This document shows positions 19,901 to 42,400 of a DNA stretch of 61,686 bases, in pieces; the first letter of the stretch is position 1; every line of letters begins with the position of its first letter. This stretch comes from Actinophytocola sp. (lineage in GTDB: Bacteria; Actinomycetota; Actinomycetes; Mycobacteriales; Pseudonocardiaceae), in contig NZ_WHTD01000033.1 in NCBI RefSeq assembly GCF_009379765.1, positions 1 to 61,686 on the forward strand. Direction: 5' to 3'. The notes beneath the pieces were generated by a model. The model worked only from the letters and a program-made list of their open reading frames with translations. It was not told the origin of the DNA and did no database searches. Made by a program: the position numbers and the translations under genes.

Positions 19901-22900
19901 TCGTCGGTGGCCGGGGTGGGCCGGTAGTCCATCACCCAGCGGTCCTTGTCGCGCAACGCGACCGCCGTGTCGGTGTCGTCCGCGCGGACCTCCGCCAGCA
20001 GCGCCGGCACGTCGACGTCCGCCAGCACGTCGACGGCCTTGATCATCAGGCCGGCGTACTCCTGGGCGCCGACGATGCACGCGCCGAGCACGGTCGCCCG
20101 GTACGGCCGCGGCACGTCGGTGTCGAGCACCGCGCGGGCGTTCTCGGTGACCACGGTGATCCGCAGGGTGTCCGCGACCTCGTCGCCGAGGACGGCGGCC
20201 AGGTTCGCGACGCTGTCGAAGCCCAGCGCCCGCGTCCGCGCCGGGGTGTCGGCGTCGAGGCCGAACAGGTGCACGACCTCGCCGGGGGTGCCGGCGTCGG
20301 CGAGCAGCCGGGCGTAGTCCTCGCGCACGTCCGGCCGGATCGTCCACTCCGGACCCGCGGCGTACGTGTCGCCGGCCCGGACGACGACCGTGCCCGCGCC
20401 GCCCGCGCCGGACAGCCGCGCGGCCAGGTCCGCGCCGACCCGGGTGTCGGTGAGGATCCAGGTGGGGTTCGCGGGTGCGGCGGCGGGTGTGCCCGCCGCC
20501 TTGCGCGACCACACCGGTGACCAGAAGCGGTCCTCGGCGTCCTGGGCCGCGGGTGCGGCGGCGGCCACGGCCGGGCGGGCCTTGCCGCTGCTCGGCGGGT
20601 CGATCCAGTAGCTCTGCCGCTCGAACGGGTAGTCGGGCACCGTGGTCTTCAACGGCATCCGGCCCTCGTGGTAGGCCGCCCAGTCGATGTCCACACCGGA
20701 CAGCCACAGCTTGCCGAGCGTCTCGGTGAGCACCGCGGTGTCCGGGCGCGGGTCGGCCTCGGCGGGCAGCGTCGGCACGAGCAGCGACCAGCGGTCGGTG
20801 CCGCAGGCGGGGTGGTTGCGGGCCATCGCGCCGAGCGACTGGCCGGGGCCGATCTCCAGGAACAGGATGTCGTCGCCGTCCGCACCGAACAGCTCGGTGA
20901 GCATGTCGGCGAAGCGGACCGTGCGGCACATGTGCTCGGCCCAGTAGCCGGGGTCGGCGAGCTGCCGCTCGGTGATCGGCGCACCGGTCACGTTGGACAG
21001 GTACGGGATCTTCGGGGTTCGCGGCGACAGGTTCTCCCGCGCCCACCCGGTGAGCTCGTCGGCGATCGGGCGCAGCATCCGGGAGTGGAACGCGTGCGTG
21101 GTGCGCAGCGCCCGGGCGGGGATGTCGTGCTCGGCGAGCTTCTCGGTGAGGCTCGCGACGGCGTCGGCCGGGCCGGACACCACGATCACCCCGGCGCCGT
21201 TGACCGCGGCCACGTCCAGGCCGAGGTCGCCGATCGGCCCGACGAGCTTGGTGAGCTTGGCGGTGGAGAGGGGGACGGCGGCCATCGCGCCCTCGGGCAG
21301 GGTGGCGATCAGCTTGGCGCGCGTCGCGACGAGGCCCGCGGCCTCCTCCAGGGTCAGCGCCTCGGACAGCGCCGCGGCGACGAACTCTCCGACGCTGTAG
21401 CCGGCGAGCACCCGGGGCGTGATGCCCCAGGACATGACGAGCCGGCCGAGCGCGTAGTCGACGGCGAACACGCCCGGCTGGGCAATCTCTGTGGCTGCCG
21501 CCGTGTCGTCGGAGGTGTCGCGGCCGAGCAGTGCCGCCAAGCCGGCGCCGGCGCCCTTCTCCTCGGCGACCAGGTCGGCGAGGGGGTCGGTGCCCAGGTG
21601 GTTCGCGAAGATCTCCCGGCACTCGTCGATGGCCGCGCGGAACACCGGCTCGGTGCGGTGAAGGCCGCCGACCATGCCCTTGTAGTGCTCGCCGACGCCG
21701 GCGAGCAGGAAGCCGACGGGCCGGTCGGTGTTGGCGTCGGTGCGGACCAGCACCCGCTGCGGCGCGTCCTCGCCCACCGCGCGGGCGGCGTCCGCGGCGT
21801 CGGACACCACGGCGACCGCGCGTTCGTGGAACGTCTTGCGGCCGACCTGCAAGGTGTACGCCACATCGGCGGTGTCGACCTTACCGTCCACATCGGACTC
21901 CGCGAAGACGTCGGCCAGTCGGGCGGCCGTGCGGGACGCGGCGTCGCGGCTGCGCGCGGACCACACCAGCAGTTGGTGCTCGCGGGGCGGCACGCGGTCG
22001 GCGCGGTCGACCGGCTCGGGCTCCTCCAGCACGACGTGCGCGTTGGTGCCGCCGATGCCGAACGCGCTGACCCCGGCCCGGCGCGGGCGCTCCTCGTCGC
22101 GCGGCCACGGGGTGAGCTCGGTGACGACCTGGATCCGCTCGCGGGACCGGTCGAGCTGCGGGTTGGCCTTCTCGAAGTTGATCGTCGGCGGGATCACCTC
22201 GTGGTGCAGCGACAGCGCGGCCTTCATGAGGCCGGTGACGCCCGCCGCCCGGTCGAGGTGGCCCATGTTTGTCTTGGCCGACCCCACCCGGGTGACCCCG
22301 GCACCGTCCACATCGAACACCTGCTGCAGCGCGGCGATCTCGGCCGCGTCACCGAGCGGGGTGCCGGTGCCGTGCGCCTCCACGTAGTCGATGTCCGCCG
22401 GCTCCAGGCCCGCCGCCGCAAGCGCTTCCGCCACGACGCCGGCCTGGCCGCGTACACCGGGCGCGGTGAAGCCGACCTTGTTCGCGCCGTCGTTGTTGAC
22501 CGCCCAGCCACGGATCACCGCGTACACCCGGTCACCCGCGGCGAGCGCGTCGTCGAGGCGGCGCAGCACGACGACACCGACGCCGTTGCCGATCGGAGTG
22601 CCTTGCGCGGACGCGTCGAACGCCCGACACAGCCCGTCCGGGGAGGCCATGCCGCCTTGCTCGTAGACGTAGCCGACCTTCTGCGGCACCGCGATCGCCG
22701 TGCCGCCGGCCAGCACGACGTCGGACTCGCCGGTGACCAGGCTGGTGCACGCCGCGGCCACCGCGACGAGCGAGGTGGAGCAGTAGCTCTGGATGCTGTA
22801 GCAGGGACCGGTGAGGTCGAACGCGTGCGCCACCCGGGTGGCGAGCGAGTCCTTGTCGTTGCCCAGCCCGATCTGCACGGCGCCCACCTGGTCGAGCAGC

Positions 22901-23391
22901 TCCGGGTGCTGGGCGAGGTTGTTGAGCAGGTAGGTGGAGATCGCGGCACCCGCGAACACACCGACCGGACCGTCCACACGGGACGGATCGATGCCGGCGT
23001 TCTCCAGCGCGTGCCAGGAGCTCTCCAGGAACAGCCGCTGCTGCGGGTCCATCAGCTGCGCCTCGCGGGCCACGTAGCCGAAGAAGCTCGCGTCGAACAG
23101 GTCGACGTCCTCGAGCACCGAGGCGGCCGGCACGTAGTCCGGGTCGGCGAGCAGCTCCGGGTCCACCCCGGACGCCCGCAGCTCCTCATCGGACAGTCGC
23201 ACGATGCAGTTGCGGCCGTCGCGGAGGTTGGTCCACAGCTCACCGACGTCCTTGCCGCCGGGGAACCGGCCCGCCATGCCGACTATCGCGATGTCGGTGC
23301 CGGCGAGATCGGTTCCCGCATCGGGACTCGCACTGACCTCGTCGCCCGCGTCAGCGCCCGCGTCACAGGGTGCGAGTTCGTTGCTGGTCAT
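13945..23391 (-). CDS. PKS protein D, modules 6 and 7: KS-AT-KR-ACP twice
   Basis: The 3148-residue protein has KS6 at 33-455 (SYCSTSL, EAHGTGT, NMGHLDRAAG), AT6 (serine at about 662 in GYSVGE, HAFH at about 769), KR6 from 1177 (GVYLVTGGLGPVG; AAYVAANTYLD) and ACP6 near 1487 (FFDLGGTSL). Module 7 has KS7 at 1570-1994 (TFCSTAL), AT7 (GYSLGEY at about 2208, HAFH at 2313), KR7 from 2750 (VDYCAANAFLD) and ACP7 near 3074 (FFELGGNSL). HAFH is the malonyl signature. The tyrosine before the AT serine, the CSTS-type KS and the GG(T/N)SL carrier motif differ from modules 1-4 and mark a second PKS lineage. No DH or ER, so both steps give hydroxyls. The ATG at 23391 lies 8 nt after the preceding stop. 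The C-terminal tail is strongly basic. Confidence 0.93.
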   Translation of the reverse strand: MTSNELAPCDAGADAGDEVSASPDAGTDLAGTDIAIVGMAGRFPGGKDVGELWTNLRDGRNCIVRLSDEELRASGVDPELLADPDYVPAASVLEDVDLFDASFFGYVAREAQLMDPQQRLFLESSWHALENAGIDPSRVDGPVGVFAGAAISTYLLNNLAQHPELLDQVGAVQIGLGNDKDSLATRVAHAFDLTGPCYSIQSYCSTSLVAVAAACTSLVTGESDVVLAGGTAIAVPQKVGYVYEQGGMASPDGLCRAFDASAQGTPIGNGVGVVVLRRLDDALAAGDRVYAVIRGWAVNNDGANKVGFTAPGVRGQAGVVAEALAAAGLEPADIDYVEAHGTGTPLGDAAEIAALQQVFDVDGAGVTRVGSAKTNMGHLDRAAGVTGLMKAALSLHHEVIPPTINFEKANPQLDRSRERIQVVTELTPWPRDEERPRRAGVSAFGIGGTNAHVVLEEPEPVDRADRVPPREHQLLVWSARSRDAASRTAARLADVFAESDVDGKVDTADVAYTLQVGRKTFHERAVAVVSDAADAARAVGEDAPQRVLVRTDANTDRPVGFLLAGVGEHYKGMVGGLHRTEPVFRAAIDECREIFANHLGTDPLADLVAEEKGAGAGLAALLGRDTSDDTAAATEIAQPGVFAVDYALGRLVMSWGITPRVLAGYSVGEFVAAALSEALTLEEAAGLVATRAKLIATLPEGAMAAVPLSTAKLTKLVGPIGDLGLDVAAVNGAGVIVVSGPADAVASLTEKLAEHDIPARALRTTHAFHSRMLRPIADELTGWARENLSPRTPKIPYLSNVTGAPITERQLADPGYWAEHMCRTVRFADMLTELFGADGDDILFLEIGPGQSLGAMARNHPACGTDRWSLLVPTLPAEADPRPDTAVLTETLGKLWLSGVDIDWAAYHEGRMPLKTTVPDYPFERQSYWIDPPSSGKARPAVAAAAPAAQDAEDRFWSPVWSRKAAGTPAAAPANPTWILTDTRVGADLAARLSGAGGAGTVVVRAGDTYAAGPEWTIRPDVREDYARLLADAGTPGEVVHLFGLDADTPARTRALGFDSVANLAAVLGDEVADTLRITVVTENARAVLDTDVPRPYRATVLGACIVGAQEYAGLMIKAVDVLADVDVPALLAEVRADDTDTAVALRDKDRWVMDYRPTPATDEAPIEIVDGGVYLVTGGLGPVGQLIAGHLGAAAKGVTTVLVGRGGLPPEDGWAAIAPDGEAKSLATRVAGVQRLRENGVNAIPAAADVTDEAQLRALVEQVTATHGRLDGVVHLAAVTDASTFGPISDLREESVAIHLAGGKTRGTAAIERVLADHPVDFCVLFSSMSSVLGGIGFAAYVAANTYLDAVPYRHRGEATRWAAINWDTWTSTAEMVDGGGIGDLGASMVEYSMTETEALAAFDAVLANPVPRTVISAGELPKRITQWLVKDTADEPKSVGARMPRPTLAQEFVPPTGERQRQLAEVWEDMLGIDGVGARDNFFDLGGTSLMGLQMVKRIQKVTGVAVSAVNLFEAPTVHAMATLVEQKGAAAPKPKAKPAPRKVQVTEPVREEGPVGRDYREAIAIIGMTGRFPGAPTVDQFWRNLRDGVEAVTTFTEEELLANGVPADIATAPTYVPRRPVLDNVRGFDAGFFGFSPREAEITDPQHRIFMECCWEVLEQGGYGAGDHRGRVGVFGGTNISTYMMRMMMAANANPQEVGEADAYQFVIGNDKDSLATKVSYKLGLDGPSLTVQTFCSTALVALHLACQSLRHDECELALAGGVSIHTPDRVGHLHVPGGMESSDGHVRTFDAAANGTMFGDGAGVVLVKRLADAQRDGDEIIAVIRGSAINNDGSLKVGYTAPSVVGQAAVVVDAMRNAGVRPEDVGYIEAHGTATPLGDPIEVAALTKAFGDTEEKQYCPIGSVKTNIGHLAAAAGATGLIKTALALRNKQIPASLNFETPSPEIDFENSPFYVNTELSDWDVPEGRKRIAGVNALGMGGTNVHVILEEAPAPLPGKGDGGPDRRYELITVSGKSETTANESIGRLVEHLAAKSDLALADVAGTLQTGRETFEHRRVLVTDMTSDVTANAAADNPAPPGLLVRADPTRERPVSFMFAGVGEHFPGMIAELYRREPALRSVVDECAAVLREELGVDLVPLLTAPRTSSAGQQDSLLAMLGRAAAPEDPNRAALARTELAQPAVFVAEYAVARLLMSWGLTPNLMLGYSLGEYVAATLAGVLTLPEALRLVAYRARLIAKLPGGSMLAVPRAPEALRRDFADLFAAGLDVSAVNGPEITVVGGETARIDEFALRLSQQDIPSTKLLTTHAFHTRMLEPARDELVAWVTANIEPQAPKLPYVSNVTGERATEELVTAPEYWARHMCSPVRFADGLTTLLADPDPALLEIGPGQSLSAMTRVHPACVQKRWPLVMAALPASADPRPDDRVLTEAVGQLWLTGVPIDWAALQAGRPLRRVPLPAYPFQRKDYWLEPARTERKPAFGADLISAAGSTGLSDAENPAAALTSMPLLPEADWLHAPVWRQTAPRAAKLPTARWLVFTDTGAADAVSGPLVERLPGTAVLVRPGSEFASGSGEHTAGYTVRPGENADLKAMLRELRDGPGLPERVVHLWSLSGSAVERGIHTLVALAQAASDLGAEKWALDIVTAGSQQVTGAEDVDAENATLLGPVRLVPVEYPGTRCRLVDLDPAELANPDRLVAALAVEVGDAATEALVALRRGRRWVPDFEQLESRERTDLLRENGVYLVTGGLGGIGLAMAEGLAREFHAKLVLFGRTGLPPRDTWDAVLAKPDVKDEVRRRLEGVRTLEELGAEVEIVTGDVGSQSDVDAAVRAAVTRFGGLNGVLHAAGLPGVGLMQFKTRAEIEKVLNPKVAGTLAIDRAVRDLGPDNPVDFIALFSSITSSTGGGPGQVDYCAANAFLDSYALQAAGRPDGPRTIAINWGEWEWNAWASGLTGYSNDVQDFFRGFRKTFGIGFDAGWRSFQRALASDQPLVVVSTQDFAGMVAASGMFTVDLAVAAHTAEAGGSGRHPRPELNTAYVAPAGEVETAIADVWADLLGLQQVGTEDNFFELGGNSLVGVEIMIRIRRRLGIDELAPHVLYEAPTVGALARLLDASAVAESDVDKAAERRDRSASRKANLRKRGKAA

Positions 23392-23399
23392 CGCCTGCC

Positions 23400-31094
<7,695 letters not shown>

Positions 31095-31124
31095 GGAAAC
31101 CCACCCATCTCCTTGCGTTCGGAA

Positions 31125-36449
<5,325 letters not shown>

Positions 36450-36472
36450 GTCTGTCACTCCCTTGCGGCGGG

Positions 36473-39400
36473 TCACGATGCCTTGAGCTCGTCGTCGAGC
36501 AGGTCGAAGATGGTGTCCGCGGTGGCCGAGTCGAGGTCGTCGTCGTCCTCGCCGGACCGGGTGCGGTCCGTCCACTTGTTCAGCAGGAGTCGCAACCGGA
36601 CGGTGATCTCGGTGCCGTCGGTGTCAGCCGGGTCGGCCGCCGCGAGCGACGCCTCCAGCCGGGCGATCTGTTCGGTCACGGGGACCCTGACCGGCTGGTC
36701 GTCGACGAGCTCGGCACGCAGGTACGCGGCGAGCGCCTTGGGTGTCGGGTAGTCGAAGATCAACGTGGCCGGCAGTCGCAGCCCGCTGACCCCGCCCAGC
36801 CGGTTGCGCAGCTCGACCGCGGTGAGCGAGTCGAAGCCCAGCTCGGTGAACGCCCTGGCCGGCGTGATCGCGCCGGCGCCGCCGTGCCCGAGTACCGCCG
36901 CGACCTCGCCGGTCACCAGGTCGAGCAGCGCCTGCTCACGGTCCGCTTCGGACAGTTCGGCGAGCTTGGCACGCAGCACGTCGGACCGGCCGGTGGTCGC
37001 CGCGCTCGCCGTTCGGCGGCCGCGGACCAGGCCACGCAGCACCGCCGGCACCGCGCCCGCTTTGGCGTTGGCCTGTAGCGCCGGCATGTCCAGCTTGATC
37101 GGCACGGCCACCGCCGCGCCCCCGAGCGCCGCGTCGAACAGGGCCAGGCCTTCCGCCGTGGACAGTGGGTGCGCGCCGCCGCGGTTGATGCGGGCGAGGT
37201 CGGCGCCGGCCAGCTCATGCCCCATACCGCCGGCCCACAGGCCCCAGGCGAGCGACACGGCCGGCCGGCCGGACGCCCTGCGGTGCTGGGCGAGCGCGTC
37301 GAGGAAGGAGTTGGCGGCCGCGTAGTTGGCCTGCCCGGGGTTGCCGAGGACGCCTGCGGCACTGGAGAAGAGCACGAACAGCTCGGCGTCACCGACCAGT
37401 TCGTGCAGGTTGGCGGCGGCGTCGACCTTGGGCCGCAGCACGGTGTCGACCCGCTCCGGGGTGAGCGACTCGATCACGCCGTCGGCCAGCACTCCGGCCG
37501 AGTGCACGACGCCGGCGACCGGGTGCTCGGCGAGCAGCGCGGCGAGCTGGTCCCGGTCGGCCACGTCGCACGCGGCCACGGTGACCCGGGCGCCGCCGTT
37601 CGTCAGCTCGGCGACCAGCTCGCCGGCTCCGGGCGAGTCGGGCCCGCGCCGGCTGACCAGCAGCAGCTTCTCGACGCCGTGCGCGGCCACCAGATGCCGG
37701 GCCACGGTCGCGCCCAGCCCACCGGTGCCGCCGGTGACCAGGACGGTGCCGGTGATCGCGGGGTGCGCGTCGACGGAGTCCACTCGGGACAGTCGAGGAA
37801 CGAGGACGCGGCCGTCGCGGACGGCGACCTGCGGCTCGTGGGCGTGCTCGGTGATCGCCGCGGCCAGCGCCTGGCCGACGTGCTCGGCGGCCGGCTCGAT
37901 GTCCAGCAGCACGAACCGGTTCGGGTGCTCGGACTGCGCCGAGCGGACCAGGCCCCATACCGCGGCACCGGGCAGGTCCGGGGCGGTGTCGGGATCGGTG
38001 GTCACCGCGCCGCGGGTGACGAACACCAGGCGCGAGCCCTCCAGGCGCTCCTGGGCGAGCCAGGCCTGGACGAGCGCGAGCGTGTCGTGCGTGGCTTTCC
38101 GCACCGCGCAGGCGAGGTCCGACTCGTGGGTGACCGGGACGGGGTGGATCACGATGCTGGGCGCGGGGTCGGCATCGAGCGACTCGACCAGGGTGGCCGG
38201 GTCCGGGTGGCAGTCGGCGGTGAGGCCGAGCGTGTTGGTGCCGAGCACGACCCACTCGCCGGCCGGCTCGACAACGGACACGGGTGCGGGTGTCCACTCC
38301 AGACCGAACAGGTTTCGCTCGGCGCCGGATGCGTTGAGCGAGGCCAGCTCCACCGGCCGGGCGACCAGCGTGGCCACCTCGGCCAGCGGCGCGCCGGCCG
38401 GGTCGGCGAGCAGGACGCGGACGCCGTCCTCGCCGGTGCGGGTGAGCCGGACGCGGGCGGCGGTGGCGCCGGTGGCGTGCAGGGTGACCCCGGTCCAGGA
38501 GAACGGCAGCCGGGCCGGACCGGTCTCCTCGACGAGGAGGCCGTGCAGGGCCGCGTCGAGCAGGGCCGGGTGGATGCCGAACCCACCCGCGTCGATCGAC
38601 TCGGGAAGCTCGACCTCGGCATAGGTGTCGTCCCCGTCGCGCCAGGCGCGGCGCAGGCCCTGGAAGGTCGGGCCGTAGCCGAACCCGTCGAGCCGGTCGT
38701 AGAAGTCCTCGACGTCGAGCGGCTCGGCGTTGGGCGGCCAGTCGGCGAGACCGCTGCCGGCGGGCGCCTCGGCGGTGAGGGTGCCACTGGCGTGCCGGGT
38801 CCACTCGGTGCCCCGCTCGGGTCGCGAGTGGACGGACACGGCACCGTCCCGCACGGTGACCTGGACGTGCACGGTGCCGGTGAGGACCAGCGGCGCGTGC
38901 AGGGTCAGCTCGTCGAGGTGATGGCAGCCGACCTCGTCGCCCGCGCGGATCGCCAGCTCGACGAACGCGGCGCCGGGCACGATGACCGTGCCGCCGACGG
39001 CGTGGTCGGCGAGCCACGGGTGGGTGGCCAGCGCGAGCCGGCCGGTGAGCACGGTCGTGTCGGCCCCGGCGAGCGTGACGGCGGCGCCGACCAGCGGATG
39101 CTCGGTGGCCGTCTGGCCGAGCCCCGCGGCATCGACAACGCCGGTGCCGGCGGCGAGCCAGTACGACTCGTGCTGGAAGGCGTAGGTGGGCAGCTCGACG
39201 GTCGCCGCGCCAGGGAAGACGGTCGTCCACACCGGACTGACCCCGCGCACGTGCAGACCGGCGAGCGCCTTCATCAGCGTGGCGACCTCGTCCTGGTTGC
39301 GCCGCAACGCCGGCACGAACACCGCGTCCTCAGCCGACTCCGCGCCCATCCCACACAACACCGCGTCCGGCCCCAGCTCGAGGAACGTCGTCACCCCCTG

Positions 39401-42400
39401 CGCGCACAAGGTGGTGATCCCGTCGGCGAACCGCACCGCCTCCCGCACATGCCGCACCCAGTACTCCGCGGTCGTCGGCGAGGTGACCTCCCCGGTCACG
39501 TTCGAGACGATCGGAATGCTCGGCTCGCCGAACTCGACCGACTCCAACACCGCACGGAAGTCGTCGAGCATCGGCTCCATCAACGGCGAGTGGAACGCAT
39601 GCGACACGCTCAGCCGCTTCACCTTCCGCCCCTGCGACACCCACTCCGCTTCGAGAGCACCGATCTCGTCCGCGTCACCCGACACGACCAGAGAGCTGGG
39701 GCCGTTGACAGCAGCAATACTCACCCGATCGCTCGGCAGCTCCAGCTCCGGTTCAGCGATCCGAACCGAAAGCATCGCTCCACCACTCGGCAACGCCTGC
39801 ATCAACCGACCGCGCGCGGAGACGACCTTGCAGGCGTCCTCGAGCGACCACACCCCGCTCACGTGAGCGGCGGCCAGCTCACCGATCGAATGACCCGCCA
39901 GGAAGTCCGGCCGGACACCCCACGACTCGACCAGCCGGAACAACGCCACCTCGACCGCGAACAACGCCGGCTGGGTGTTGCCCGTCCGATCCAACTCCTC
40001 CTCGGACAGCCCCCACACGTCCAGCGACAGCTCACCGCACACCTCGTCGAACGCAGCCGCGAACACCGGGAACCGCTCGTACAGGTCGCGGCCCATGCCC
40101 ACCCGCTGCGACCCCTGACCGGTGAACAACACCGCCAACCGACCCGAAGAGACCTCGCCGGTGACGACGTCGGCGGACGGGGCGCCCGTGGCCAGCGCGT
40201 CGAGGCCGGCGAGCAGCGAGTCGCGGTCGGCCCCCAGCACGACCGCCCGCTGAGGCAGTGCCGCCCGCGTCGTCGCCAGCGAGTAGCCGATGTCGGCAGG
40301 CGAGCCGTCGTGGCCCCGCAGCCGGGCGGCCTGGTCGGCGAGCGCGGCCGGCGTGCGGGCCGAGAGGACCCACGGCACCACCGGCGGGGCGATGCCGTCG
40401 GGCGCCTCGACGGCGGGTGGGGCTTCCTCGACGATCACGTGGGAGTTGGTGCCGCTGAAACCGAACGACGACACCGCGGCCCGCCGTGGCGTGGCGCCAC
40501 GCGGCCAGTCCCGCGGCTCGGTGAGCAGGGACACCGCGCCGGCCGACCAGTCGACCTTCGGCGACGGCTCGTCGACGTGCAGGGTTCGCGGCAGCACGCC
40601 GTGCCGCATCGCCTGCACCATCTTGATGATCCCGCCGACCCCGGCCGCCGCCTGGGCGTGGCCGATGTTGGACTTCAGCGAACCCAGCCACAGCGGCCGG
40701 TCCCGGTCCTGGCCGTAGGTCGCCAGCAGCGCCTGCGCCTCGATCGGGTCACCGAGCGACGTCCCGGTGCCGTGCGCCTCCACAGCGTCCACATCGGACG
40801 GGGACAGACCGGCGTTGGCGAGTGCCGCGCGGATCACGCGTTGCTGCGACGGGCCGTTCGGCGCGGTGAGCCCGTTGGACGCGCCGTCCTGGTTCACCGC
40901 GGAACCGCGGATCACCGCGAGGATGCGGCGGCCGTTGCGTTGCGCGTCGGACAGCCGCTCCAGCACGAGCATGCCGACACCCTCGGACCACGCGGTGCCG
41001 TCCGCCGACCCGGCGAACGCCTTGCACCGCCCGTCGGGCGCGAGCCCGCGCTGGCGGGAGAAACCGATGTAGGAGTCGGGGCTCGCCATCACGGTCACGC
41101 CGCCGGCGAGCGCGAGACCGCAGTCGCCGGTCCGCAGCGCCTGCGCCGCCCAGTGCAGAGCCACCAGCGACGACGAGCAGGCGGTGTCGACGGTGACCGC
41201 GGGGCCTTCCAGGCCGAACGCGTAGGACACCCGGCCGGACACGACGCTGCCCGCGGTGCCGGTGGCGACGAAGCCCTCGATGTCCTCGGGCGCGGTGGCG
41301 ATCCCGGTGCCGTAGTCGTGGTACATGGCGCCGGCGAACACGCCGGTCCTGCTCTCCCGCAACGAGGTCGGGTCGATGCCGGCCCGCTCGAACGCCTCCC
41401 ACGAGATCTCCAGCAGCAGCCGCTGCTGGGGGTCCATCGCCAGCGCCTCGCGCGGGGAGATACCGAAGAACTCCGGGTCGAACGCGGCCGCGTCGTGCAG
41501 GAAGCCGCCGTCGCGCACGTAGGACTTGCCCGGTCGCTCGGGGTCCGGGTCGTACAGGTCGGTGTCCCAGCCGCGGTCGGTGGGGAACGGGGTGATGCCG
41601 TCGACGCCGTCGGCGACCAGCCGCCACAGCTCCTCCGGCGAGCCGACCCCGCCCGGGTAGCGGCAGGCCATGCCGACGATCGCGATCGGCTCGTCCGGTG
41701 CGGCCGCCGGCGCCACCGTGTCCACAGTGGACGATGCGGAGGCGCCGACCAGGTCGGCCCGCAGATGCCGGGCCAGCGCGCGGGGCGTCGGGTAGTCGAA
41801 GACGAGCGTCGCCGGTAATCGCAGGCCCGTGGCGGCGTTCAGCTGGTTGCGCAGCTCCACCGCGGTCAGCGAGTCGAAGCCCAGCTCGGTGAACGCCCGG
41901 CCGGGCGTGATCGCCGCCGGGTCGCCGTGCCCGAGCACGGTCGCGACCTGTCCGGACACCAGCTCCAGCAGCAGCTGGTCCTGGTCGGCCTCGGGCAGCC
42001 CGGCGAGCCGCGACCGCAGCCCGGTCTCCCCGGCCGTGGCGCCGGCCGTGCGGCGCACCCGGACCAGGCCGCGCAGCACCGGCGCGACCGGTGCGGTGCG
42101 GGCGGCCGTGCGCAGGGCCGGCAGGTCGAGCTTGATCGGGACGGTCAGCGCGGCACCGCTCGCGATCGCGGTGTCCAGCAGCGCCAGACCCTCCGATGTG
42201 GACAGCGGAAGGGCGCCGGAGCGGGCGTCGAGCCCCGCCCCCATGCCACTGGCCCACAGACCCCACGCGAGCGACGTTGCGGCGCGGCCGGTGGCCCGGC
42301 GGTGCTGGGCGAGCGCGTCGAGGAAGGAGTTGGCGGCCGCGTAGTTGGCCTGCCCGGCGGTGCCGATGACCCCGGACGCGGAGGAGAACAGGACGAACAA

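Noticed and set aside
10930..20520. Plus-strand open frame of more than 3000 codons opposite the PKS genes, and similar long frames at 23370-28022, 28233-34103 and 37169-41818
   Set aside because: They lie antisense to clear multi-domain PKS genes in very GC-rich DNA, have Arg/Gly/Val-rich low-complexity translations and no recognisable domain; they are frame shadows.
10216..23391. Possible DH domains in modules 6, 7 and 8
   Set aside because: The region after the post-AT linker passes directly into the KR structural part; no HxxxGxxxxP motif and no HPALLDA block is present.
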